From Micromonospora tulbaghiae (GTDB lineage Bacteria; Actinomycetota; Actinomycetes; Mycobacteriales; Micromonosporaceae): a DNA stretch of 64,000 nucleotides. The position numbers and the translations under genes are program-made. The stretch is taken from positions 62,001 to 126,000 of the forward strand of contig NZ_FMCQ01000008.1 in NCBI RefSeq assembly GCF_900091605.1. Reading direction: 5' to 3'. The notes beneath the pieces are model-generated. The model was not told where the DNA came from. It ran no database searches and saw nothing but the letters and a program-made list of their open reading frames with translations. Positions 7,848-18,247 of the stretch are shown one piece after another (the first letter of the stretch is position 1; each line of letters opens with the position of its first letter).

Positions 7848-8483
7848 GTGGACGACCTGACGGCACGGTGGCGGGAGACGGCACGGGCGGCGCGCGCGAC
7901 CGATCCGGTGGGAGTCGACCGGGCCGGCGCCCGGCTGCTGGCGGGCTGGCGGGAGCCGCACCGGCGCTACCACGACGAGGCGCACCTGCGGGCGGTGCTC
8001 GACGTGGTCGACGCGTACGCCGGTCTGGCCCGCGACCCCGACCTGGTCCGGCTGGCGGCGTGGTGCCACGACGCGGTCTACGACCCGCGCGCGGCGGGCG
8101 ACGCCAACGAGCGGGCCAGCGCCGACCTGGCCGGCGAGCTGCTGGCCGCCGCCGGGCTCCCGGCCGCGACGGTGACCGGGGTACGCCGCCTGGTGCTGCT
8201 CACCGCCGGTCACGTGGTCGGGCCGGACGACCCGGACGGCGCGTTGCTGTGCGACGCCGACCTGGCGGTGCTCGCCGCCCCGGCGGACCGCTACGACAGG
8301 TACGCCGCCGCGATCCGCGCCGAGTACGCGCACGTGGCCGATCCGGACTTCCGCGCCGGCCGGGCCGCGGTGCTGCGGCACCTGCTCGCCCTGCCGGCGC
8401 TGTACCGCCTACCCGAGCCGCACGCCCGCTGGGAGGCTCGGGCGCGCGCCAACCTGTCCCGGGAACTGGCCGATCTCGCCTGA
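7848..8483 (+). CDS. HD-superfamily metal-dependent phosphohydrolase-like protein
   Basis: A 211-residue all-helical protein with conserved metal-binding motifs: RRYHDEAHL (residues 39-47) and the HD pair in WCHDAVYDP (His74-Asp75), then a downstream Asp in LLCDADLAVLAAP. It matches the stand-alone predicted HD phosphohydrolase family (COG4339-type); the substrate is unknown. The GTG start is 7 nt after CAGACT, possibly leaderless. Its last 75 nt overlap, antisense, the 3' end of the convergent DUF4031 gene. Confidence 0.8.
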   Translation: MDDLTARWRETARAARATDPVGVDRAGARLLAGWREPHRRYHDEAHLRAVLDVVDAYAGLARDPDLVRLAAWCHDAVYDPRAAGDANERASADLAGELLAAAGLPAATVTGVRRLVLLTAGHVVGPDDPDGALLCDADLAVLAAPADRYDRYAAAIRAEYAHVADPDFRAGRAAVLRHLLALPALYRLPEPHARWEARARANLSRELADLA

Positions 8484-8741
8484 GACGCGGTGCTTCGGGC
8501 GGCGCAGACCGGCGTCACGCAGCAGCCGGACGATCTCCCGCGAGGGCACGACCGTGGCGCCGAGCCAGACCGCCGCCCGGAACCGCTCGGCCGGCACGTC
8601 GTAGTGGTCCCGGTCGAAGCCGCGCCGGGGCGCGCCGAGCATCTCGGCGAACGCGTGCAGCTCGGCGTACGAGACGTCGCTGATCAGGTGCGACCAGAGC
8701 CGGCCGCGCCAGGGCACGGTGGGCGGGTCCAGGTAGAGCAC
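8409..8741 (-). CDS. DUF4031 domain-containing protein
   Basis: A product of about 110 residues beginning with GTG 8741 (LYLDPPTVPWRGRLWSHLIS). Further conserved pieces are SYAELHAFAEMLGAPRR, FDRDHYDVPAERF and SREIVRLLRDAGLRRPK, matching DUF4031, a short actinobacterial and proteobacterial domain of unknown function. Only about 90 residues are domain; the Pro-rich tail extends past it and overlaps the neighbouring HD gene antisense. A TACCGT -10 box (8755-8750 on this strand) lies 8 nt before the start, so the transcript may be leaderless and shares a 33-bp divergent promoter region with the oxidase gene. Confidence 0.75.
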   Translation of the reverse strand: MLYLDPPTVPWRGRLWSHLISDVSYAELHAFAEMLGAPRRGFDRDHYDVPAERFRAAVWLGATVVPSREIVRLLRDAGLRRPKHRVSGEIGQFPGQVGARPSLPAGVRLG

Positions 8742-8774
8742 GGCAACAGACGGTACGCCGGTAGCCTTCCCGGC

Positions 8775-10175
8775 ATGGCCGCCCATCCCCTCCTCGACGA
8801 CCTGCGGGCCGCGCTCGGCGACGCCGCCGTGCTGACCGACCCGGACCTGCTGGCCGGGCACGAGCGCGACGAGGCCGACCTGTGCGACTCGGGCACCCCG
8901 CTGGCGGTGGTACGTCCCCGCGACACCGGCGAGGTGGTGGCGGTGGTCCGGGCGGCCGCGCGGCACGGCGTACCCGTGGTGCCGCAGGGTGCGCGGACCG
9001 GGCTGGCCGGCGCGGCGAACGCGGTCGCCGGCGCGGTGGTGGTGAGCACCGTGGCGATGGACGCGGTCCGGGAGATCGACCCGGTCGGCCGGATCGCTGT
9101 GGTGCAGCCGGGCGTGGTGAACGCGGCGCTCGCCCGCGCGGTACGGGAGCACGGCCTCTGGTATCCGCCGGATCCCGGCTCCTGGGAGTCGTCCACCATC
9201 GGCGGCAACGTGGCCACCAACGCCGGTGGCATGTGCTGCGTGAAGTACGGCGTGACCAGCGAGTACGTGCTGGGCCTGGAGGTGGTGCTCGCCTCCGGCG
9301 AGGTGCTGCGCACCGGACGGCGTACCGCCAAGGGGGTGGCCGGGTACGACCTGACCCGGCTGTTCGTGGGTTCGGAGGGCACGCTCGGCGTGATCACCGA
9401 GGTGACAGTGGCGTTGCGTCCGGCCCCGGAGGAGTCACTGACCCTGGTCGCGGTCTTCCCCACGGTGGCGACGGCCGGTGGCGCGGTCGCCGGGATCGCC
9501 GAACGAGGGCTCACCCCGAGCCTGCTGGAACTGCTGGACCGGACGCATCTGCGGGCGATCGAGGCGTACCGGCCGATGGGTCTGCGCACGGACGCCGAGG
9601 CGCTGCTGCTCGCCGCGGTGGACACCGGTGCCCGGGCCGCCGACGACCTGGCCCGGCTGGCCGAGGTCTGCACCGCGGCGGGCGCCGACGAGGTCTACGC
9701 GGCCACCGACGCGACCGAGGCCGCCGCCCTGCTCCAGGCGCGGCGGCTGGCCCATCCGGCCATGGAGCGGTTCGCGGCCGAGACGTTCCCGGGCGGCAAC
9801 GGCGGCCTGGTCATCGACGACGTGGCGGTGCCGCGCGGCCGGCTGGCGGAGCTGCTCGACGGGGTGGCCCGGATCGCGGAGGCGTGCCAGGTGCCGATCG
9901 GTGTGGTCGGCCACGCGGGCGACGGCAACATGCACCCCAACATCGTGGTCGACCGGGCCGATCCGGCGAGCCTGGCCCGGGGACGGCGAGCATTCGACGA
10001 GATCATGCGGCTGGGGCTGGAACTGGGCGGCACCTGCACCGGGGAGCACGGCGTCGGGCTGCTCAAGCGGGACTGGCTGGCCCGCGAGATCGGCCCGGTG
10101 GGCGTACGCGTGCACCAGGCGATCAAGACGGCGCTGGACCCGGCGGGGCTGCTCAACCCCGGCAAGGTGATCTGA
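8775..10175 (+). CDS. FAD-linked 2-hydroxyacid oxidase (GlcD / D-lactate dehydrogenase type)
   Basis: A 466-residue flavoprotein with an N-terminal PCMH FAD-binding domain (VVPQGARTGLAGAA, PPDPGSWESSTIGGNVATNAGG, RLFVGSEGTLGVITEVT) and the C-terminal FAD-oxidase domain (GHAGDGNMHPNIVV, GGTCTGEHGVGLLKRDWL, ending LLNPGKVI). These are diagnostic of glycolate oxidase subunit GlcD and D-lactate dehydrogenases, which oxidise D-2-hydroxyacids to keto acids. No GlcE or GlcF partners are adjacent, which favours a single-subunit D-lactate or glycolate dehydrogenase. ATG 8775 follows a TAGCCT box (8762-8767) by 7 nt, pointing to a leaderless mRNA. Confidence 0.88.
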   Translation: MAAHPLLDDLRAALGDAAVLTDPDLLAGHERDEADLCDSGTPLAVVRPRDTGEVVAVVRAAARHGVPVVPQGARTGLAGAANAVAGAVVVSTVAMDAVREIDPVGRIAVVQPGVVNAALARAVREHGLWYPPDPGSWESSTIGGNVATNAGGMCCVKYGVTSEYVLGLEVVLASGEVLRTGRRTAKGVAGYDLTRLFVGSEGTLGVITEVTVALRPAPEESLTLVAVFPTVATAGGAVAGIAERGLTPSLLELLDRTHLRAIEAYRPMGLRTDAEALLLAAVDTGARAADDLARLAEVCTAAGADEVYAATDATEAAALLQARRLAHPAMERFAAETFPGGNGGLVIDDVAVPRGRLAELLDGVARIAEACQVPIGVVGHAGDGNMHPNIVVDRADPASLARGRRAFDEIMRLGLELGGTCTGEHGVGLLKRDWLAREIGPVGVRVHQAIKTALDPAGLLNPGKVI

Positions 10176-10176
10176 G

Positions 10177-10674
10177 TCAGCCCTTGTCCTCGGCCGGTGT
10201 GGCCTGGGTGACGAGCAGCAGCACCTCGTAGGCCACCTTCGGCTTCGGCTCGCCCGGGCAGTCCTGGATGGTGACGGTCAGGTCCGGCGGCACGAGCAGC
10301 GTCGAGGTCAGCACGCCGATGCAGCCCTGCTTGTAGCCGCGGGCCTGGTCGGTCTCCTTCGCCATCGCCGGGTCCGCGAGCATCCGCTGGAGCCGCCGCG
10401 TCTGGTCCGGGTTCAGCGTGCCGGTGGCGTCGACGCCGTCACCGGCGCAGTCGCGGCACTGCCAGCGGCCCGACGGGTCCACGTCCAGGTTGCGGACCGG
10501 GCCGTCACCGAGCCGCTGCACCAGGGAGACGCGCCTGCTGTCCGGTGTCGGACTGGCCGTGCCCGCCGCCCCGGGTGTGGTGGCGCCCTCCGCCTGGCCG
10601 AAGGAGCAGCCGGTCAGAGCCAGCAGGACCACGACGCACAGGGCGGGGACGCGCAACCAGGATGGGCGAACCAC
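10177..10674 (-). CDS. Putative lipoprotein, function unknown
   Basis: A 165-residue exported protein: N-terminus MVRPSWLRV, a hydrophobic stretch ALCVVVLLAL and the lipobox LTGC (Cys22), followed by a Thr/Ala/Pro-rich linker and a small soluble domain with four further cysteines (CRDC, GCIGV, DCPGE) that could form two disulphides. It is predicted to be lipid-anchored on the outer face of the membrane. No family is recognised. It lies convergent to the oxidase gene with a one-base gap and downstream of glpD on the same strand. Confidence 0.75.
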   Translation of the reverse strand: MVRPSWLRVPALCVVVLLALTGCSFGQAEGATTPGAAGTASPTPDSRRVSLVQRLGDGPVRNLDVDPSGRWQCRDCAGDGVDATGTLNPDQTRRLQRMLADPAMAKETDQARGYKQGCIGVLTSTLLVPPDLTVTIQDCPGEPKPKVAYEVLLLVTQATPAEDKG

Positions 10675-10739
10675 GCCGGAAACCTACACTTCCGTAGGTA
10701 GCGCGCACTACCGGCCGAGCGGCCCGGGTCGGGGATCCC

Positions 10740-12572
10740 CTACCTGGGGGAGGCCGGAAGTTCAACGCCCGGGCCGTCGGTGCCCCGGTCGGCGGCGAAT
10801 CCGCGTACGTCGGGCGCGCCGAGGCGGGCCGCGTCGGCCGCGATGTCGTCCGGCATGAGCTGCGACTCCCGCTCGGCCAGCACCCGCGCCCGGTAGTGGG
10901 CGACCTCCCGGTCCCGGGTCGCCGCGTCCCAGCCGAGCACCGCGCCCATCAGCTCCGCGGCGTGCTCCGCCGACTCCAGGCCGCGGTGGCTGGTCTCGAT
11001 CGAGATCCGGGTACGCCGGGTGAGCACGTCCTCCAGGTGCAGCGCGCCCTCGGCGCGGGCGGCGTACGTCACCTCGGCGGCGAGGTATTCCGGTGCGCCC
11101 GCCAGCGGCGAGCCGAGCAGCGGATCGGCGTCGACCAGGGCGAGCAGGTCGAGCGTGAGGGTGCCGTAGCGCTCCAGCAGGTGCTCGACCACGCCGACCG
11201 CCACCCCGTGCCGGCGGGCCAGGTCGGCCCGGTCCCGCCACATGGCCGCGTACCCGTCGGCGCCGAGCAGCGGCAGGTCGGCGGTACGCGAGGGGCGGGT
11301 CCGGCCGAGCCGGTGCATCGCGCGGTCGACCACGTCGGAGGCCATCACCCGGTAGGTGGTGTACTTGCCGCCGGCGACCAGCAGCAGGCCGAGCATCGGC
11401 TCCACCACCGCGTGCTCGCGGGAGAGCTTGGAGGTGGAGTCCGCCTCGCCGGCCAGCAGCGGGCGCAGCCCGGCGTAGACGCCCTCGATGTCGGCGGTGG
11501 TCAGCGGCCGGTCCAGCACCTCGTTGACCTGCGACAACAGGTAGTCGATGTCGCTCGCGGTCGCGGCCGGATGGGACCGGTCGAGTTGCCAGTCCGTGTC
11601 GGTGGTGCCGATGATCCAGTGCCCGCCCCAGGGGATCACGAACAGCACGCTCGTCGCGGTACGCAGGATCAGGCCGGTCTCGCCGACGATCGCCGAGCGG
11701 GGCACCACGAGGTGCACCCCCTTGGAGGCCCGGACCCGCAGCTTCGGGCGCAGGCCGACGTCGTTGAGCATCCGCGACATGTCGTCGCTCCACACGCCGG
11801 TGGCGGCGATCACGGTGCGGGCGCGTACCTCGAACTCGGCGTCCGGCGAACCGGCGGGCGCCTCCAGGTCGCGGACCCGCACGCCGGTGACCTCCCGGGC
11901 CTGGCGGATCAGGCCGACCGCGCGGGCGCTCGTCACCACTGTCGCGCCGAGGCTCGCCGCGGTGCGCGCCAGCGTCACCACCAGGCGGGCGTCGTCGACC
12001 TGGCCGTCGTAGTAGCGGATCGCGCCGGCCAGCTTGTCCGGGCGCAGGCTGGGGAAGATCCGGCGGGTGCCCTCGCGGGTGAGGTGCCGGTGCAGCGGCA
12101 TCCCGCGCCCACCGCCGAACACCCCGGCGAACGCGTCGTACGCGGCCACGCCGAGGCCGTAGTAGGAGCGGCGGAAGAACCGCCCGGGCAGGTCACCCGC
12201 GCCGCCTGCGGCGGGGAGCGGCACCAGGATCGGCACCGGGCGGACCAGGTGCGGTGCGAGCCGGGTGGCGAGCAGGCCGCGCTCGGTCAGCGCCTCGTGG
12301 ACCAGGTGGAACTCCAACTGCTCCAGGTAGCGCAGGCCGCCGTGGATCAGCTTGCTGGATCGGCTGGACGTGCCGGCAGCGTAGTCGCGCGCCTCCACCA
12401 GGGCGACCTTCAGCCCTCGGGACGCGGCGTCGAGGGCGGCGCCCGCTCCGGTCACGCCACCGCCGATGACCAGCACGTCGAACCGCTCGGCCCGGAGCCG
12501 GCGCAGGTCGTCGGCGCGGCGCTCGGCGGAGAGCCGGCCGGCCGTGGATCGGGACACACTCGGGTCACGCAC
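10740..12572 (-). CDS. glpD: Aerobic glycerol-3-phosphate dehydrogenase
   Basis: A 610-residue FAD enzyme converting sn-glycerol 3-phosphate to dihydroxyacetone phosphate at the membrane with quinone as acceptor. The dinucleotide-binding motif VLVIGGGVTGAGAALDAASRG lies at residues 33-53, followed by the family signatures GTSSRSSKLIHGGLRYLEQ (67-85), VIPWGGHWIIGTTDTDW and LLLVAGGKYTTYRVMA; the DAO C-terminal domain occupies the last 130 residues. Length is slightly above the usual 560-580. No glpF or glpK is adjacent. A divergent promoter region of about 50 bp is shared with the subtilase gene. Confidence 0.93.
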   Translation of the reverse strand: MRDPSVSRSTAGRLSAERRADDLRRLRAERFDVLVIGGGVTGAGAALDAASRGLKVALVEARDYAAGTSSRSSKLIHGGLRYLEQLEFHLVHEALTERGLLATRLAPHLVRPVPILVPLPAAGGAGDLPGRFFRRSYYGLGVAAYDAFAGVFGGGRGMPLHRHLTREGTRRIFPSLRPDKLAGAIRYYDGQVDDARLVVTLARTAASLGATVVTSARAVGLIRQAREVTGVRVRDLEAPAGSPDAEFEVRARTVIAATGVWSDDMSRMLNDVGLRPKLRVRASKGVHLVVPRSAIVGETGLILRTATSVLFVIPWGGHWIIGTTDTDWQLDRSHPAATASDIDYLLSQVNEVLDRPLTTADIEGVYAGLRPLLAGEADSTSKLSREHAVVEPMLGLLLVAGGKYTTYRVMASDVVDRAMHRLGRTRPSRTADLPLLGADGYAAMWRDRADLARRHGVAVGVVEHLLERYGTLTLDLLALVDADPLLGSPLAGAPEYLAAEVTYAARAEGALHLEDVLTRRTRISIETSHRGLESAEHAAELMGAVLGWDAATRDREVAHYRARVLAERESQLMPDDIAADAARLGAPDVRGFAADRGTDGPGVELPASPR

Positions 12573-12622
12573 CAGTCAACGGTAACCGTCCCGGGCGCGC
12601 GGCGGCACGGCCCGGCCGTACC

Positions 12623-15037
12623 GTGATGACCATGCTGACCGGCCCGCCGCCCGCTCCCGTACCGCCGCCTCCGCGCGAGACCGGTCCGTGGCCGGTCGTC
12701 GCGGCGGCGGCGACCGGGGTGTGGATCGTGCTGGTCACCGTGCCGGGCCAGATCACCGGCTGGCTCGTCGACCAGGTGGCGCTGGTGATCGGCGCGGACC
12801 GGCCGGTGGCGGGCTGGCCGGTGGTCGCGTTGGCCACCGTGCTGCTGGCCGGCGCTCCGGCGCTGGCGCTCGCGCTCGCGCCCCGCTCCCCCGCGCTGCG
12901 GGTGACCGGCCGGGCCTGGACCGCCGCCGTGGTGGCGCTCGGCGCGACCACGCTGCTGCGGACCGTGCCGCCGGTGCACCACGAGGCGTACCTGGCCGCG
13001 CTCGCGGTGACCGCCGCGGCGCTCGCGCTCGTCGCCGTCCGTCTCGGCCGCGTCCGGCCGCCGGTCGTGGTGGACGCGGTCCCGGAGGGCCGGTTCGGGT
13101 CGGTGTCGCTGCTGGCGATCGCGGCCGGCCTGGCCGTGCTGCTGCCCTGGGCCTGGGTGGGCGCGCTGGGCGGTGCGCTGGAGACGTTGCTCGCCGGTCT
13201 GGCCGCCGCCGCGCTGGGCGCGCTCGCCGGGGCGCTTCTCGGAGCCGGTTTCTGGGCCGCGTTCGGGCCCGGCCCGGCCCGGCTGGTGCTGGTCGGCGGT
13301 CTGGTCGCGGGCGTGGCGCTGACGCCGCTCGCCGCCGGCGCCGGGCAGTCGGGCGTGCAGTTGCCGGCGCTGGTCCTGCTGCCGCCGCTCGGTTTCGTGC
13401 TGGCCGCGCTGGAGGCGGCGGCCCGCCACGCGGGCCGGCCGGCCGGGTCCGCGCCGGTGCGCCGGCTGGTCGGGCTCGCCCTGCTGGGGCCGCTCGCCTT
13501 CACCGACCCCGAGGAGGTCAGCCTCCTGCTCTCAGCCACCCGCGACATGCCGTTCTGGGTCGCGGTGGGGACCGGCGTGGCGTTCGCCGTCGCGGTCCTG
13601 CTGGCCGTCGGGTACGGCGTGCTGCTCGCCCGGTCCCGTGCCCACGCGCCCCGGCGCGGTGCGGCCGCGCTCGCCGCCGCCGCGCTCCTCGCCGCCGTCG
13701 CCGTGGTGTACGTCGTCCCTGGCCGGCCGGGGCTGTACGGCGAGCGGCTGCTCGTGGTGCTGCGCGAGCAGGCCGACCTGACCGGCCTGCCGGCCGGGAC
13801 GCCGGGCCGGGCGGGGCGGGACGCCCGGGCGGCCGAGGTCTACCGGCGGCTGGTGGCCACGGCCGACCGCACGCAGGGCGACCTGCGCCGCACGCTGACC
13901 GGGATGCGGCTGAGCCCGACGCCGTACTACCTGGTGAACGCGATCGAGACGGACGGCGGTCCGGCGGTGCGGGCCTGGCTGTCCAGCCGTCCCGAGGTGG
14001 CCCGGGTGCTGGTCAGCCAGCGGCTGCGCCCGCTGCCGGCGCTCGCCCCGCAGGCTCGCGGCGACGCGCCGGCACCGGCCGGCCCGGCCTGGAACGTCTC
14101 GCTGATCGGCGCGGACCGGGTGTGGTCCGAGCTGGGCGTCACCGGGTCCGGCGTGGTGGTGGGCAGCTCCGACTCCGGGGTGGACGGCCGGCACCCGGCG
14201 CTCGCGGACGGCTTCCGGGGCGGCGACGACTCGTGGTACGACCCGTGGGAGGGCCGCCGCGCCCCGGCCGACCGGGGTGGTCACGGCACCCACACGCTGG
14301 GCAGCGCGGTGGGCCGGGACGGGATCGGCGTCGCGCCGGGCGCGAGCTGGGTCGGCTGCGTCAACCTGGACCGCAACCTGGGCAGCCCGGCCCGCTACCT
14401 CGACTGCCTCCAGTTCATGCTGGCCCCGTTCCCGCCGGGCGGGAACCCGCTCACCGACGGCCGTCCCTCTCGCGCCCCGGACGTGCTCACCAACTCGTGG
14501 GGCTGCCCGCCGGTGGAGGGGTGCGACCCGGGGGCGCTGCGACCGGCGACCGCCGCGCTGACCGCGGCCGGCATCCTCGTGGTGGCCGCGGCGGGCAACA
14601 CCGGCCCGTCGTGCGGTTCGATCGCGGACCCGCCCGCGCCGTATGCGGACGTGCTGACCGTCGGGGCGGTGGACCGGCAGCGGCGCGTCACCGAGTTCTC
14701 CAGCCGCGGCCCGGCGCCGGACGGTCGGGCCAAGCCGGACCTGGTCGCTCCGGGTGCCGCCGTGCTCTCCGCGATGCCGGGCGGCGGGTACGCCACCCTG
14801 GACGGCACCTCGATGGCCACGCCGCAGGTCGCGGGCGTGGTGGCGCTGATGTGGTCGGCGAATCCGGCGCTGGTCGGGGACCTGGAACGGACCCGGGCGA
14901 TCCTGCGCGACACCGCCCAGCCGGTCACGCCGCCCACCGGGGCGGACACCTGCGGCGGACCGCAGGACGTCTCCGGCGCCGGGCTGGTGGACGCGTACTC
15001 GGCGGTGCGCGCGGCCCGGTCCGCGGCGACCGGTTAA
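12623..15037 (+). CDS. Polytopic membrane S8 serine protease (subtilase)
   Basis: An 804-residue protein with an unusual order. Residues about 25-365 are a multispan membrane domain (roughly 8-10 hydrophobic helices). Residues about 405-470 resemble an inhibitor-I9 prodomain (YYLVNAIETDGGPAVRAWLSS). Residues 490-800 form the subtilisin domain with the triad Asp517 (SSDSGVDGRHPAL), His554 (GGHGTHTLGSAVG) and Ser730 (DGTSMATPQVAGVVAL) and oxyanion Asn659 (AAAGNTGPS). Four cysteines (WGCPPVEGCD, SCGS, TCGG) probably form disulphides in an extracellular domain. GTG 12623, ATG 12626 and ATG 12632 are all possible starts. Catalysis is confident; substrate unknown. Confidence 0.88.
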   Translation: MMTMLTGPPPAPVPPPPRETGPWPVVAAAATGVWIVLVTVPGQITGWLVDQVALVIGADRPVAGWPVVALATVLLAGAPALALALAPRSPALRVTGRAWTAAVVALGATTLLRTVPPVHHEAYLAALAVTAAALALVAVRLGRVRPPVVVDAVPEGRFGSVSLLAIAAGLAVLLPWAWVGALGGALETLLAGLAAAALGALAGALLGAGFWAAFGPGPARLVLVGGLVAGVALTPLAAGAGQSGVQLPALVLLPPLGFVLAALEAAARHAGRPAGSAPVRRLVGLALLGPLAFTDPEEVSLLLSATRDMPFWVAVGTGVAFAVAVLLAVGYGVLLARSRAHAPRRGAAALAAAALLAAVAVVYVVPGRPGLYGERLLVVLREQADLTGLPAGTPGRAGRDARAAEVYRRLVATADRTQGDLRRTLTGMRLSPTPYYLVNAIETDGGPAVRAWLSSRPEVARVLVSQRLRPLPALAPQARGDAPAPAGPAWNVSLIGADRVWSELGVTGSGVVVGSSDSGVDGRHPALADGFRGGDDSWYDPWEGRRAPADRGGHGTHTLGSAVGRDGIGVAPGASWVGCVNLDRNLGSPARYLDCLQFMLAPFPPGGNPLTDGRPSRAPDVLTNSWGCPPVEGCDPGALRPATAALTAAGILVVAAAGNTGPSCGSIADPPAPYADVLTVGAVDRQRRVTEFSSRGPAPDGRAKPDLVAPGAAVLSAMPGGGYATLDGTSMATPQVAGVVALMWSANPALVGDLERTRAILRDTAQPVTPPTGADTCGGPQDVSGAGLVDAYSAVRAARSAATG

Positions 15038-15080
15038 CAACCCTGTCCATTGGCCTGCCGATGTTCTAGGGTCGGCGTCC

Positions 15081-16007
15081 ATGGACGTGGAGATCATCGA
15101 GCTGGGCCGGGACCGGCTGCCCGAGGTGGTCGAACTGTGCCGGCTGTCGCTCGACCTGCCGGAGGACGCGGCCGAGGCGTCAGCGGTGGTGGTCACCGTG
15201 TCGGAGCGGGCCGAGGCCGGCCGTCCGGTGCTGCGCCTCGGCGCGGTACGCGACGGCGCGCTGGTGGGCGTACTCGTCGGGTCGCTGTCGGCGGCCGATC
15301 CGCGCCTGGGCCACGTCGACCTGGTCGCGGTGGCGCCGAAGGACCGCCGCCAGGGCGTGGGCGGGACGCTGCTGGCCGAGGCGGAGAGCCGGCTCGGCGC
15401 GCTCGGAGCGGCCGAGGTGCTGCTCGCCGGCAACCCGCCGCACTACGCCTGGCCGGGCATCGACGTGCGCTACACGCCGGCGATCTGCGCCGCGCAGCGG
15501 CTCGGTTACCGGCAGGACCGTACCGCCTGGAACATGACCGCCGAGCTGGCCGAGGGGTCGGCGGCGCTGCGCTCCACCGAGGCCGCCGAGCAGCGGCTGG
15601 CCGGACGGGGCGTGAGGGTACGCCGTGCCGGCTCCGACGACCTGCCGGCGCTCGCCGCGTTCGCCCGGTCCACGTTCGGTGGCGCCTGGGACGGTGAGCT
15701 GGCCGGTTCGGTGGGACGGCCGGACGCGGGTGTGCACCTCGCCGAACGGGACGGCGAGATCCTCGGGTTCGCGGCGTACGGGTCGGCGCGGCCGAGCTGG
15801 TTCGGGCCGATGGGCACCGCACCGGCGGCGGAGGGCTCCGGGATCGGTGGCGTGCTGTTGCGCCGCTGCCTGCGCGACCAGGCGGCCGCCGGGATCACCG
15901 CGGCGCAGATCGGCTGGGTGGGGCCGGTGCCGTTCTACTCGAACGCGGCCGGGGCCCGGATCGAGCGGGTGTTCTTCCTCTACCGAAAAGCCATCAAAGG
16001 GGCATAG
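15081..16007 (+). CDS. Tandem GNAT-domain acetyltransferase
   Basis: A 308-residue protein with two GNAT folds in a row. The first (1-150) has the acetyl-CoA loop VAVAPKDRRQGVGGTLLAEAE; the second (about 175-308) has GTAPAAEGSGIGGVLLRRCLRDQ and ends FYSNAAGARIERVFFLYRKA. Tandem GNATs include mycothiol synthase, but this sequence lacks obvious further similarity to MshD that I can confirm, so only the fold is assigned. ATG 15081 sits 8 nt after TAGGGT, suggesting leaderless initiation. Confidence 0.82.
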   Translation: MDVEIIELGRDRLPEVVELCRLSLDLPEDAAEASAVVVTVSERAEAGRPVLRLGAVRDGALVGVLVGSLSAADPRLGHVDLVAVAPKDRRQGVGGTLLAEAESRLGALGAAEVLLAGNPPHYAWPGIDVRYTPAICAAQRLGYRQDRTAWNMTAELAEGSAALRSTEAAEQRLAGRGVRVRRAGSDDLPALAAFARSTFGGAWDGELAGSVGRPDAGVHLAERDGEILGFAAYGSARPSWFGPMGTAPAAEGSGIGGVLLRRCLRDQAAAGITAAQIGWVGPVPFYSNAAGARIERVFFLYRKAIKGA

Positions 16008-16077
16008 ACGTCAATAGCGCCATTCGGCCTCCTTTGCCATCGACCGGGCTCTACGGTCGGAGCAGAGGAGGCGGTGC

Positions 16078-16320
16078 ATGACCACGAATGACGAACGGGC
16101 CGAGGATCCGGCGGCGGCCCGACGCCCGGCCGACGAGCTTCCCGGCCAGCTCCCGTTCGACCGGCTCGACGTCGGCGACGCCGAGCAACTCGCCGAGCTG
16201 ACCGGCGCCGCCGGGCCACCGGTGGAGGAGCCACGGCAGCCGGTGGACGAGCCGAGGCGGCCGCCACCGCCGTACGACAGGGCGCACAAGCGGCGCAACC
16301 AGCGCCCACTGCCCACCTGA
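16078..16320 (+). CDS. Small acidic/proline-rich hypothetical protein (80 aa)
   Basis: An 80-codon ORF with a strong ribosome site (GAGGAGGCGGTGC) directly before ATG 16078. The product is hydrophilic, probably disordered, with ELPGQLPFDRLDVGDAEQLAEL in the middle and a basic end RAHKRRNQRPLPT. No domain is recognised. Coding is supported by the ribosome site and by a strong terminator starting 15 nt after the stop. Confidence 0.65.
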   Translation: MTTNDERAEDPAAARRPADELPGQLPFDRLDVGDAEQLAELTGAAGPPVEEPRQPVDEPRRPPPPYDRAHKRRNQRPLPT

Positions 16321-16334
16321 GCCGGGCACGCGGA

Positions 16335-16368
16335 AAGGGGGCGGACCGCTGACGCGGCCCGCCCCCTT
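16335..16368. terminator. Bidirectional terminator between hypothetical gene and groEL
   Basis: AAGGGGGCGG (16335-16344) pairs perfectly with CCGCCCCCTT (16359-16368) around a 14-nt loop. It lies between convergent genes, 15 nt after the stop of the 80-aa gene and 24 nt beyond the groEL stop. Confidence 0.8.
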
Positions 16369-16391
16369 CGGCGTACTGGGTGAAGCTGGAC

Positions 16392-18014
<1,623 letters not shown>

Positions 18015-18213
18015 ACGGCGTTGTCCTCCTGGACACTCACGGGCCACCCGGATGCCCGGATGGGCCGTCTGGTGTACGCACCTTGGGGACGTCGCCACCT
18101 GGCGACGACGACGTCTCCTCGGTCGGGCCGGACAGCCCGCGACGACCGGCCTCGTACCGCTCCGGCGCCCCTTCGGACACCGGCGCGGCCGTGGCCCTAC
18201 CGCCCCGACCTTC

Positions 18214-18238
18214 TGGCACTCACCGTACGCGAGTGCCA
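18214..18238. promoter_or_regulatory. CIRCE operator 1 (HrcA binding site)
   Basis: TGGCACTC-N9-GAGTGCCA, a perfect 8-bp inverted repeat with the 9-nt spacer typical of CIRCE (consensus TTAGCACTC-N9-GAGTGCTAA). It lies about 200 nt upstream of the groEL start. Confidence 0.88.
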
Positions 18239-18247
18239 ATGACTTGT

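Noticed and set aside
7655..8683. Arg/Gly/Pro-rich frame across the HD and DUF4031 genes
   Set aside because: Typical GC-rich shadow; composition is RGGRR-like and it overlaps two supported genes.
12688..15069. 793-codon frame overlapping the subtilase
   Set aside because: Composition RGGGDRG-like; the subtilase frame contains the complete catalytic triad.
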